Shown here: positions 50,116 through 57,988 of the stretch, piece after piece
How the letters are laid out: each line of letters opens with the position of its first letter
How positions within the stretch are numbered: the stretch's first letter is position 1
Origin: Verrucomicrobiota bacterium
Lineage (GTDB): Bacteria > Verrucomicrobiota > Verrucomicrobiia > Limisphaerales > J093
Direction of reading: 5' to 3'
Assembly (NCBI GenBank): GCA_016716505.1
Contig: JADJWF010000011.1
Span: 124,001-188,000 of the forward strand
DNA length: 64,000 nucleotides
Translations under genes and position numbers: made by a program
The notes under the pieces: model-generated
The model's input: only the letters and a program-made list of their open reading frames with translations
Database searches by the model: none
What the model was told of the DNA's origin: nothing

Positions 50116-51563
50116 TTCGGCAGCGCTTTCAATGCGCGGTCCAGCGCCAGCACATTCGGGTCATCCGGCGCCAGCCGACGGGCTGCCTCCAGGGCTTCGG
50201 CGGCGGCCGGACCATTGCCCAGGACGAGATACGCGTCCGCCAGCTTCAGGTGCGCGAGCAGCGAGAGCGGAGCCACGGCGACCGCCTGCCGGAACCGGGC
50301 GAGTGCCTCCGCATCCTTGCCCAGGTTGCGCAGAAGAATGTCCCCCATGTCGGTGAGGATCTGCACGTTTTGAGGATCGTGTTCGAAGGCCCGCTCCAGC
50401 GCGGCGACGGCCTCGGCGTCCCGTTCGAGCGCGAGCAGGGCGTTGGCCTGCGCGAGATACGGTTGGACGCTCCGGGGCGCCAACTCGACCGCCCGGAGCG
50501 CGTTCGTGAGCGCCGCCTCGAACTGGCCCAGACCGACCTCGGCCGCCGACAGGGCGACCACGGCCGGCACGTAATTGGGATCCACCGTGAGCGCCCGTTC
50601 CAGCAGCGGTCTGGCCTTCTGCGGCTGCCCGGCCTGGTTGTAGGCAATGCCGAGGTTGTTGAGGATGACGAGGCTGTTCGTGTTGTACTTGAGCGCCTCC
50701 TCGAGCAGCCGGATGGCCTTCCACGACTGGCCGGATTCGACCAGTTCGCGCGCCATCGCCGTCTGGTCCTGGACCAGTTTCATGTGCTGCGGCGCCTGGC
50801 GCGACCAGTCGTCCGGCATCGGATAATGCTGCGCGTCGAGGCCGAGGGCGAGTTCGCGCTGGGCGTCGTTCGTCCGCCCGAGGCGCGCGTACGCCTGCCC
50901 CAGGAGATACCGGGCAGGCCGGGCGGCCGCGTCCAGTTCCACCGCATGTTCCAGCAGACGGGCGGCCTCTTCGGCGGCCCCTTGCCGCAACTTGACCTCG
51001 CCCAGTCCGGCCGGCCCGCGCCACTCGCCCGGGGCGGTCGCCATGAGCCGGGTGAACGCCCGCTCCGCTTCCTCCATCTGGCCGGCCCGCAGGAGCGCCT
51101 CGCCCAGGCGGTACTGACCCGGAGCAAACTGCGGGAAGCGCTCCGCCAGCTCCCGGAGCAGTCGCAACGCCTCGTCGGTTTGGCCCAACTCCTGATGAGC
51201 CACCGCGTAATACAGCAGCGCCAGCGGCTCGCGCGGGTTGAGTTGGACCACGTTCGAAAAGGCCAGGCGCGCTTCGGCCCAGAGGTTGTTGGCGGCATAG
51301 GCCAGCCCCAGCGTCGCGTGCCGCTGCGGGTCGCGGGCACCGCTGCGAGTCCACGCGACCATCTCATCCAGGTAGGCGCGCAATTGGGGCTCCAGTCGGG
51401 CGGGATCAGGCGGCGCCGGCACCGCTGGCGACGGCCGCAGCGTTTGCCAGGCGAACCAGCCCGCGCCCAGCACCACGACCGCGAGCAAGGCGCGGCGCAG
51501 CGGCGGACGTAACCGCGCCGACGGCGCGGAGGCGATTTCGGTGACCGGTTTCTCTTCGGGCAT
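50112..51563 (-). CDS. Membrane-anchored TPR repeat protein
   Basis: A 483-residue protein with one N-terminal transmembrane helix (about 24-42) and then ten or more TPR units ('AARLAFSNVVQLNPREPLALL', 'ARYLLGQAYARLGRTNDAQ'-type). TPRs mediate protein contacts. The motifs around 'AQHYPMPDDWSRQAP' (about 245-260) break the repeats and are shared among its relatives. It overlaps by 4 bases with the downstream ASPIC/UnbV gene. Start ATG 51561-51563. Likely partner of that lipoprotein, holding it or passing it to an exported complex; no enzymatic motif is present. Confidence 0.85.
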   Translation of the reverse strand: MPEEKPVTEIASAPSARLRPPLRRALLAVVVLGAGWFAWQTLRPSPAVPAPPDPARLEPQLRAYLDEMVAWTRSGARDPQRHATLGLAYAANNLWAEARLAFSNVVQLNPREPLALLYYAVAHQELGQTDEALRLLRELAERFPQFAPGQYRLGEALLRAGQMEEAERAFTRLMATAPGEWRGPAGLGEVKLRQGAAEEAARLLEHAVELDAAARPARYLLGQAYARLGRTNDAQRELALGLDAQHYPMPDDWSRQAPQHMKLVQDQTAMARELVESGQSWKAIRLLEEALKYNTNSLVILNNLGIAYNQAGQPQKARPLLERALTVDPNYVPAVVALSAAEVGLGQFEAALTNALRAVELAPRSVQPYLAQANALLALERDAEAVAALERAFEHDPQNVQILTDMGDILLRNLGKDAEALARFRQAVAVAPLSLLAHLKLADAYLVLGNGPAAAEALEAARRLAPDDPNVLALDRALKALPK

Positions 51564-51679
51564 GTTTTAGGAACGCGGTGGAGAGGAACCGCAATTTGCT
51601 TCTCGCGAACCGTTTCACATCGGTCCCGCAGCGTCAAACGCCCGGGGGCGGAGTCCGGTTCGCTGGACCGGCCCGGCGC

Positions 51680-52483
51680 TCAGAGGGTCCGCAGATGAAA
51701 CCCGCCGTCCACGTTGATGACCTCGCCCGTGCTGAACGGCAGCAGGTCCTGCGCGATGGCCGCCACGGCGCGGCCCACGTCTTCCGGCGTGCCCCAGCGG
51801 CGGATGGGTGTCAGACCGTCGGCAATCAGCCGGTCGTACTTGTCCTTCACGGGCCCGGTCATGTCCGTGGCGATGATCCCCGGGCGCACCTCATAAACGC
51901 CGATCCCGTGCGTGGCCAGGCGTGCGGCGAAGAGCTTGACCAGCATCGCCACGCCGGCTTTCGACACGCAGTAATCGCCGCGGTTCACCGACGCGGTGTA
52001 GGCGCTGATCGAGGAGATGAAAATGATCTTTCGCGACGAGCGGCTGGCATCCTCGCGCGCGAGCCGTTCCTGACTTTCGATCATCCAGCGGGCCACCTGC
52101 TGGGTCAGAAAGCAGGGGCCTTTCAGGTTCGTGGCGATGAGGTGGTCAAAACTGTCCTCCGTCGCTTCCAGCAGGTCCGCGCGAACGGACGGGGCAATAC
52201 CCGCGTTGTTGACGAGCAGATCCAGTTGGCCGAAGGCGGACCGGGCGAAGCTCACGAGGGCTGCGCGTTCGTCGGCGCGGGCAATGTCAGCGCGGTGGCA
52301 TTCGACGCGGATTTCGCGGCCGGCCGCGCGCGCGGCGGCGAGGCAATCAGCGGCGGTCTGCCGGGCCGCGGCTTCGTTGCGGGCGTAGTTGATCAACAGG
52401 TCATGGCCCAGGGGCGCCAGAGCCAGCGCGATTCCCCGACCAATCCCCCGCGAAGCGCCGGTGATCAAAGCGGTGCGGTTCAC
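51680..52483 (-). CDS. Short-chain dehydrogenase/reductase (3-ketoacyl-ACP reductase-like)
   Basis: A 267-residue classical SDR. NAD(P) site 'ALITGASRGIGRGIALAL' at the N-terminus, 'LLVNNAGIAPSV', the catalytic Tyr/Lys in 'DYCVSKAGVAM' with Ser in 'FISSISAYTAS', and the C-terminal 'VINVDGGFHLRTL'. It resembles FabG-like 3-ketoacyl-ACP reductases and other sugar/ketone reductases; the substrate cannot be told. Start GTG 52481-52483. It lies 58 bases past the sulfatase stop, same strand, so could follow it on one transcript. Confidence 0.9.
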   Translation of the reverse strand: MNRTALITGASRGIGRGIALALAPLGHDLLINYARNEAAARQTAADCLAAARAAGREIRVECHRADIARADERAALVSFARSAFGQLDLLVNNAGIAPSVRADLLEATEDSFDHLIATNLKGPCFLTQQVARWMIESQERLAREDASRSSRKIIFISSISAYTASVNRGDYCVSKAGVAMLVKLFAARLATHGIGVYEVRPGIIATDMTGPVKDKYDRLIADGLTPIRRWGTPEDVGRAVAAIAQDLLPFSTGEVINVDGGFHLRTL

Positions 52484-52541
52484 GGTGAGAGACTACGCCG
52501 CCGTCGCGCCCGGAAGCAAAGGCGGAAGGTGTGGGACCGGG

Positions 52542-54140
52542 TCAGGGGGCGGGCGTGAACTTCCGCTCCGGATCCATTCGCCGCAAAAGCGCCTCGGTTG
52601 GCCCGCCACCGAACTGCGCCCAATAGCGGGCCTTGAACGGATTGATGGCCGGTCCCCGCGCCAGTTCGTTCTCCAGGTTTGGCAGGATTTCAGCCCACCA
52701 GCGGTCATACGCGGCCCGCAGGTCGCTGACCACCTGCGGGTGAGCGTCCAAGACATTGCGCGACTCGGCAGGGTCCGACTGGAGGTCGTACAGCTCGACA
52801 TTGTTAACCAGCTTGAAGCGGGTGTTGCGGATGGCGGCGTGCGTGAATTTGGCGTCCGCCACGCCGCCGGTTTTCCAGCGTCCGAGGTGGCTGACGAGCA
52901 CGCGGTCGGGCCATGGCACCCGCGGATTCTCGAGCGCCGGCACCAGGCTGTGGCCTTCGAGGAGCGGCCGCACGGTGTCCGGCACCGGCGCGCCCGCGAG
53001 CTCGGCGAGGGTCGGGAAAACATCCACGTGCGCTGCCATTTGCGGGCGGTCGCCCGGTTCCCAGCGGCCCGGCCAGCGCCAAAACGACGGGACGCGAACG
53101 CCGCCTTGATAGACGGTGCCCTTGGCCGCGCGCATGCCAGCGTTGAAAAGGCCGGGCACGGAATGGCCGTTGTCGGTGAGGAAGATCACCACCGTGTTGG
53201 TTGCGATGTGCTCGCGCTCGAGCTGGTCCAACAACCGGCCCACATTGAAGTCGAGGTTCGCGATCATCGCGTAGTAGGCGACGGCGTTGGTGCCCAGGCC
53301 GCGATCGAGGTAGGGGTGTTCCCATTCCGGACCGGGGCTGATGAACGGGTCGTGCGGTACGTTGGGCGTGACATAAGCAAAGAACGGCCGGCCCGCGGTG
53401 CGCTGGGCGGCCATCCACTCGACCGCCCGCCGGAAGAACACGTCCGTGCAGTAGCCGCGCGTCCGGACGAAGCGGCCGTTGTGCAAAATCGCCGGATCGA
53501 AGTAGCCGTTGTCCGGCGCATCGCCGCAACTGCCCGGGAAGGTCTGCCCGATGCCACCCCCGCCGTGGATGAAGGTCTCGTCAAACCCGCGCCGGCCCGG
53601 CTGGTAGGCGTCCTCATCGCCCAGATGCCATTTGCCGAAGATGCCGGTGGCATAGCCGGCCGACCGCAAGACTTCAGCGATGGTCACGGCTTTGAGACTC
53701 AGGCGCTCGCGTTCGTAGATGGTGTGCGTCACGCCGCTGCGGAACTCGTGACGCCCGGTCATCAGAGCGGCCCGTGTCGGGGCGCATGTCGGCGAGACCG
53801 TGAAGTCGGTGAGCCGCGCGCTGGCCGCGTGAAGCCGGTCCAGGTGAGGCGTGCGCAAGATGGGGTTCCCGTGGGCGCTGATTTCGCCGTAACCCTGATC
53901 GTCTGTCAGGATGAGCACGATGTTGGGTCGGCCGGCCGCAGCGGTGGTCTCCCCCGCGAACAATTCCTGCGGCAACCCGAACCAGCAGGTCGCGGCGAAC
54001 AACACGAACCACCACAGTGGACACCAGTCCGGTCGGTGGAAAAACTCCGCCGGGGCGCGGCCATTTGCGCGGGCGGTCGGCCGGCCGACGGCCCTCTCCA
54101 GCGCCGGGCGCGAATCCATGGCAGTGACACTCGTATTCAT
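52542..54140 (-). CDS. Exported sulfatase (formylglycine-dependent)
   Basis: A type I sulfatase of 532 residues. After a membrane-type N-terminus (about 43-63) come the metal site 'IVLILTDDQGYGEISAHGNP' (Asp80, Asp81), the modification site Cys119 in 'CAPTRAALMTGRH' (CxPxR, converted to formylglycine), 'GIFGKWHLGDE', and the late 'NGHSVPGLFNAGMRAAKGT'. Such enzymes remove sulfate esters from glycans or steroids. Start ATG 54140 lies 4 bases after the PQQ-type propeller stop (TGAAGCGATG), so the two genes are almost certainly co-translated. No anaerobic maturase is in the window. Substrate unknown; sulfated polysaccharide is the usual target in this phylum. Confidence 0.93.
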   Translation of the reverse strand: MNTSVTAMDSRPALERAVGRPTARANGRAPAEFFHRPDWCPLWWFVLFAATCWFGLPQELFAGETTAAAGRPNIVLILTDDQGYGEISAHGNPILRTPHLDRLHAASARLTDFTVSPTCAPTRAALMTGRHEFRSGVTHTIYERERLSLKAVTIAEVLRSAGYATGIFGKWHLGDEDAYQPGRRGFDETFIHGGGGIGQTFPGSCGDAPDNGYFDPAILHNGRFVRTRGYCTDVFFRRAVEWMAAQRTAGRPFFAYVTPNVPHDPFISPGPEWEHPYLDRGLGTNAVAYYAMIANLDFNVGRLLDQLEREHIATNTVVIFLTDNGHSVPGLFNAGMRAAKGTVYQGGVRVPSFWRWPGRWEPGDRPQMAAHVDVFPTLAELAGAPVPDTVRPLLEGHSLVPALENPRVPWPDRVLVSHLGRWKTGGVADAKFTHAAIRNTRFKLVNNVELYDLQSDPAESRNVLDAHPQVVSDLRAAYDRWWAEILPNLENELARGPAINPFKARYWAQFGGGPTEALLRRMDPERKFTPAP

Positions 54141-54144
54141 CGCT

Positions 54145-55776
54145 TCAGGGCGCGGCGACGGCGTAGAGCCGGGTCATCGTGGCCACGTAAAGGACGCCGT
54201 TGGCCGCGACGGTCGTGGCGCTGATCGGGGTGCGCAGCGCGATTTCCGCGAGTTCCCGCTTCTCGCGCTGCGCGGCCAGCACGTGGAGGAAGCCGCGCCG
54301 CGTTCCGACATACACTTTGCCGTCCGCCACGAACGGCGAGGCCCAGGTTTCGCCGCGCAATTCGTGCGTCCAGACCGCCGCGCCGGTTTTCGCGTCCACG
54401 CAGTGGAGGTTCTGACTGCAATCGGTGACATAGACCAGACCGTCGTGGACGGCGGGGGTCGAGAAGGTGTGCCGCACCACCGGGTAGCTCCAGGCCAGGG
54501 CTCCGGTTCCCGCGGCGTCTCCGGGCGGCCGGAAGGCCTTCAGCCACGCGGCGTTCTTGCCCCACCACAGGTCGCCGCCGCCCGCCGCGTACACCAGACC
54601 GTCGTGATAGACCGGCGCGCCATAGAAGTTGCTCGGGCCCTCGGTCTTGTTCAGGTGATACCGATGCACGTCGGTTTTGGGCGCCTCGGGGTCGAAGTCA
54701 AACGCCCAGACCTTCTTCAAGGTTTGCACCTCGGTGATCGGCGCATTGGTCGGCAGCGGCTCGAAGGCGTAGGTGATCCCGTTGCCGGCGTTCAACAGGA
54801 TGAGTTCGCGGCCGCCGATGACCGCCAGCGCGGGCGGCGACCACGTCGAGTGAAAGATGTTCGGCCCGATGCCTTCGCGCTCGCGCGCGAGCAACCGTCC
54901 GGTCGCCTTGTCCAGCACGACCAGGCTGGGGGCGTTCGGCCGGCGAATCCGGCGATGAGTGTTGTCCACGCCGGTGCTGGTGTTCAGGTACAGATGCGGG
55001 CCGCGGATGAGGACCGATGTGTGGGCGGCGTCATGGGACCAAATCCCCGCGCCGCTGCTGAGGCAGAACATCCAGATGATGTCGCCGTCCAGCGGGCCCG
55101 GCTCGACGCGCGCCGGCGGCGGGGCGTCTGGCCGCAGCGTGCCGTCGGGGAAAAAGACCGCCGGGGCGCCGCGGGCGAGGTCGTTGGTCGCCTGGGGGGC
55201 GAAATAGATCGCCTCGTTGCGGAAGGGGCCGTCGTTGCCGTTCGCCATCCCGTGAAGGTCCACGCACAAGACGACCCCGCGGTTGTCGGCCAAGTAGGCG
55301 CGGTCACCTTCGATCGTGGCGGTCGAGGACATGCCGCTGTTGGGCCAGTCGAAGTAGATGTCCTCGACGCGCTTGGGAACGACCAGTTGCCAGAGGAAGC
55401 GGCCGTCCCGCTCGTCGAAACACATCAGCACGCCGCGGTCGCCCTGATGCTTTGGGTCGCGCGGTTCGCCGTTATTGGTGCCAATCAGGACGCGGCCCCC
55501 GGCAATTACGGGCGACGAGTGCGTTTCCGTCCCGAGCTTGGCGACCCACTTGATGTTTTGTCCTGTGGCGGGATCGAACGAGGCCGGCAAACCGCGCTCG
55601 GCCGACACGGGATTGCGATCCCAGGCGCGGCCCAGTGTGGGCCAATCCTCCGCCACGACGAGGGGAAGGACGCTTCCGAGAAGCACGCCGGCCAGCAGCC
55701 GGCGGCCGCGGCCCGACCCTCGGCGGCTGGCGAGGCGGCCCTCCATCGGCGAGGCAGGGGGGTGTGAGCGATTCAT
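54145..55776 (-). CDS. Exported PQQ-binding-like beta-propeller protein
   Basis: A 543-residue exported propeller. The N-terminal basic-hydrophobic signal (about 15-40, 'LLAGVLLGSVLPLVVA') is followed by repeated PQQ-like blades ('IKWVAKLGTETHSSPVIAGG', 'DAKTGAAVWTHELRG', 'ASPFVADGKVYVGT'), which resemble quinoprotein alcohol dehydrogenases and BamB. No clear PQQ/Ca ligand set or haem motif is visible, so it may not be an enzyme. I prefer ATG 55774-55776; a GTG at 55788 is also possible. It is translated just before the sulfatase (4-base gap) and probably works with it at the cell surface. Confidence 0.82.
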   Translation of the reverse strand: MNRSHPPASPMEGRLASRRGSGRGRRLLAGVLLGSVLPLVVAEDWPTLGRAWDRNPVSAERGLPASFDPATGQNIKWVAKLGTETHSSPVIAGGRVLIGTNNGEPRDPKHQGDRGVLMCFDERDGRFLWQLVVPKRVEDIYFDWPNSGMSSTATIEGDRAYLADNRGVVLCVDLHGMANGNDGPFRNEAIYFAPQATNDLARGAPAVFFPDGTLRPDAPPPARVEPGPLDGDIIWMFCLSSGAGIWSHDAAHTSVLIRGPHLYLNTSTGVDNTHRRIRRPNAPSLVVLDKATGRLLAREREGIGPNIFHSTWSPPALAVIGGRELILLNAGNGITYAFEPLPTNAPITEVQTLKKVWAFDFDPEAPKTDVHRYHLNKTEGPSNFYGAPVYHDGLVYAAGGGDLWWGKNAAWLKAFRPPGDAAGTGALAWSYPVVRHTFSTPAVHDGLVYVTDCSQNLHCVDAKTGAAVWTHELRGETWASPFVADGKVYVGTRRGFLHVLAAQREKRELAEIALRTPISATTVAANGVLYVATMTRLYAVAAP

Positions 55777-55889
55777 TCGGTTTGCCACAGCGTTGAAGCG
55801 GATTGAGCCGGAGAAGCCGGCGTTTCACAAGCGCGACCGGCGGACTTTCGGCTCGCGCGGCGCGCGGGCTGGCCGCTTACTAGCGGCAG

Positions 55890-57176
55890 ATGAGACATCG
55901 CGCCATTGATCCCAAGCTGTTTGTCGAGAACCGCGCCCGGCTGCGCGAGCGGCTGCTGCCCAACTCGGTCGCCGTGGTCAACGCCAACGACATCCTCCCC
56001 ACCAACGCCGACGGCAGCCTGCGCCTGGTGCCGAACTCCGACCTCTTTTACCTGACCGGCGTCAGCCAGGAGCAGACGATCCTGGTCCTGTACCCGGATG
56101 CGGATGACGAGAAGCACCGCGAGATGCTGTTTCTGCGCGAGACAAACGAACTGCTCGCCACCTGGGAAGGGCACAAGCTGACCAAGGAGGAGGCGCGAAA
56201 GCTCACGGGCATCGAGCACATCTACTGGCTGGAGGAGTTTCCCGCGCTGTTCCACCGGGTCATGTGTGAGGCCGATCACGTTTATCTGAACGCCAACGAG
56301 CACAAGCGCGCGGTCATCGAGGTCGAGACGCGGGAGGCCCGGTTTGTGCGCTGGGTGCGGGAACGGTACCCGCTGCACCAGTACCACCGGCTGGCCCGGA
56401 TTCTCCACCGGTTGCGGGCCGTGAAGTCCCCGCCGGAAATCGAGCTGATCCAGGAAGCCTGCGCGCTCACCGACAAGGGTTTTCGCCGCGTTGCCCGCAA
56501 GGTGAAGCCCGGGATCACCGAGCTGGCGCTCGAGGCGGAGTTTGCCCATGAATTCATTCGCGGCGGCGGTAACTTTGCCTACACGCCCATCATCGCCAGC
56601 GGCGCCAACGCCTGCGTCCTGCACTACATTGACAACGACCAGCCCTGTCGCGATGGCGACCTGCTGCTGCTCGACGTGGCGGCAAACTACGCGAACTACA
56701 ATTCCGACCTGACGCGGACGATTCCGGTGAACGGCCGGTTCACCCGCCGGCAGCGCCAGGTGTACAACGCGGTGCTGCGCGTCCTGCGGGCGTGCATCGC
56801 CGGGTTGCGGCCGGGCAAGAAATGGAAGGAATGGCAGCGCGAGGCGGAGCAATTGATCGAGAAGGAGTGCGTGGACCTCGGCCTGCTGTCGCTGCGCGAG
56901 ATCAAGCGGCAGGACCCGGCCCGGCCGGCGTTCAAGCGGTACTTCATGCACGGGGTGGGGCACCCCCTCGGCCTGGATGTTCACGACGTGGGCATCACCA
57001 CCGAACCGTTCGAGGAGAACTGGGTGATGACGGTCGAGCCGGCGATCTACATCCGGGAGGAAGGACTCGCCGTGCGCCTCGAGAATGACGTGGTCATCGG
57101 CCGCGACGGCAACGTGGACCTGATGGCGGACATCCCGCTCGAAGTGGATGCGATCGAAGACTTGATGAGACGGTGA
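55890..57176 (+). CDS. pepP: Xaa-Pro aminopeptidase (aminopeptidase P, M24B)
   Basis: Removes an N-terminal residue that precedes proline; binuclear metal enzyme of 428 residues, normal length. The N-terminal AMP_N domain ('SVAVVNANDILPTNADGSL') precedes the pita-bread domain with all five metal ligands visible: two Asp in 'LLLLDVAANYANYNSDLTRTI', His in 'FMHGVGHPLGLDVHD', Glu in 'MTVEPAIYI' and Glu in 'RLENDVVI'. Start ATG 55890. It heads a plus-strand run: its stop overlaps a possible GTG start of the MBL gene. Confidence 0.95.
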   Translation: MRHRAIDPKLFVENRARLRERLLPNSVAVVNANDILPTNADGSLRLVPNSDLFYLTGVSQEQTILVLYPDADDEKHREMLFLRETNELLATWEGHKLTKEEARKLTGIEHIYWLEEFPALFHRVMCEADHVYLNANEHKRAVIEVETREARFVRWVRERYPLHQYHRLARILHRLRAVKSPPEIELIQEACALTDKGFRRVARKVKPGITELALEAEFAHEFIRGGGNFAYTPIIASGANACVLHYIDNDQPCRDGDLLLLDVAANYANYNSDLTRTIPVNGRFTRRQRQVYNAVLRVLRACIAGLRPGKKWKEWQREAEQLIEKECVDLGLLSLREIKRQDPARPAFKRYFMHGVGHPLGLDVHDVGITTEPFEENWVMTVEPAIYIREEGLAVRLENDVVIGRDGNVDLMADIPLEVDAIEDLMRR

Positions 57177-57202
57177 CCCGGCGGCGCCAACCGCCCGATC
57201 TC

Positions 57203-57988
57203 ATGGCCTTCTCCTTCATCTTCCTGGGCACCGGCACGTCGCAAGGCGTGCCGATGATCGCCCGTGATTACCCGCCCGAGTTTCTGGCGAACCCGAAGAA
57301 CCACCGGCTGCGGCCTTCGATCTACGTCGCCACCGACCAGGTGAAGCTGGTCGTGGACACCTCGCCGGAATTTCGCATTCAGATGCTGCGCGAGGGCATC
57401 AAGTGGCTGGACGCCGTGATCGTCACCCACGGCCACGCGGATCACATCATGGGCATGGACGACTGCCGCCGCTTTTGCGACGTGCGCGACGGCCCGCTGC
57501 CGATCTATGCCTCCGCGGCGACGATGGCCACGCTGGCGCGGGTCTTCGAGTACGCCTTCGACGGCCGGCCGATCTACCGGGGGTATTTCCGGCCGGAGCC
57601 GCACATCATCGAGGGGCCGTTCACCCTGGGCGACCTGCGCATCACGCCGCTGCCATTGCCTCACGGCAGCCTCGTGACGACCGGTCTGTTGTTCGAGCAG
57701 GGGGGTACCAAACGGCTGGCGTATCTCAGCGACTGCCAGGAAGTGCCGGCGGAGGTCATCGAGCGGGTGCGCGGCGTCGAGGTGGTGGTGCTCGATGCGC
57801 TCCGCCGCGAACCGCATCCCACCCACATGTGCCTGGACCAGGCGCTGACCGCCGCCCGCCGCATCGGGGCGGGCCGCACCTATTTCACCCACCTGACCCA
57901 CCATTTTGATCACGACGTGGACCAGCGGGAGCTGCCACCGGGGGTCGAATTTGCGTACGATCGGCTTCGGGTGGTTATTGCGGAGTGA
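57203..57988 (+). CDS. MBL-fold metallohydrolase (PhnP-like)
   Basis: A 261-residue metallo-beta-lactamase-fold protein. The metal motif 'TVTHGHADHIMGMDD'-type reads HGHADH with His76, His78, Asp80 and His81, plus 'PLPHGSLVTTG', 'LAYLSDCQEVP' and 'FTHLTHHFDH'. The N-terminus 'FIFLGTGTSQGVPMI' is that of PhnP/RNase Z-like phosphodiesterases. I chose ATG 57203 because the family starts there; an alternative GTG at 57173 overlapping the pepP stop would add ten residues. The TIGR03790 gene starts 4 bases before its stop. Likely a cyclic phosphate or ester hydrolase; substrate unknown. Confidence 0.87.
   Translation: MAFSFIFLGTGTSQGVPMIARDYPPEFLANPKNHRLRPSIYVATDQVKLVVDTSPEFRIQMLREGIKWLDAVIVTHGHADHIMGMDDCRRFCDVRDGPLPIYASAATMATLARVFEYAFDGRPIYRGYFRPEPHIIEGPFTLGDLRITPLPLPHGSLVTTGLLFEQGGTKRLAYLSDCQEVPAEVIERVRGVEVVVLDALRREPHPTHMCLDQALTAARRIGAGRTYFTHLTHHFDHDVDQRELPPGVEFAYDRLRVVIAE

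Noticed and set aside
48238..50373. A 711-codon plus-strand open frame opposite the ASPIC/UnbV gene
   Set aside because: Composition and frame make it a mirror of the propeller gene; no domain or start signal.
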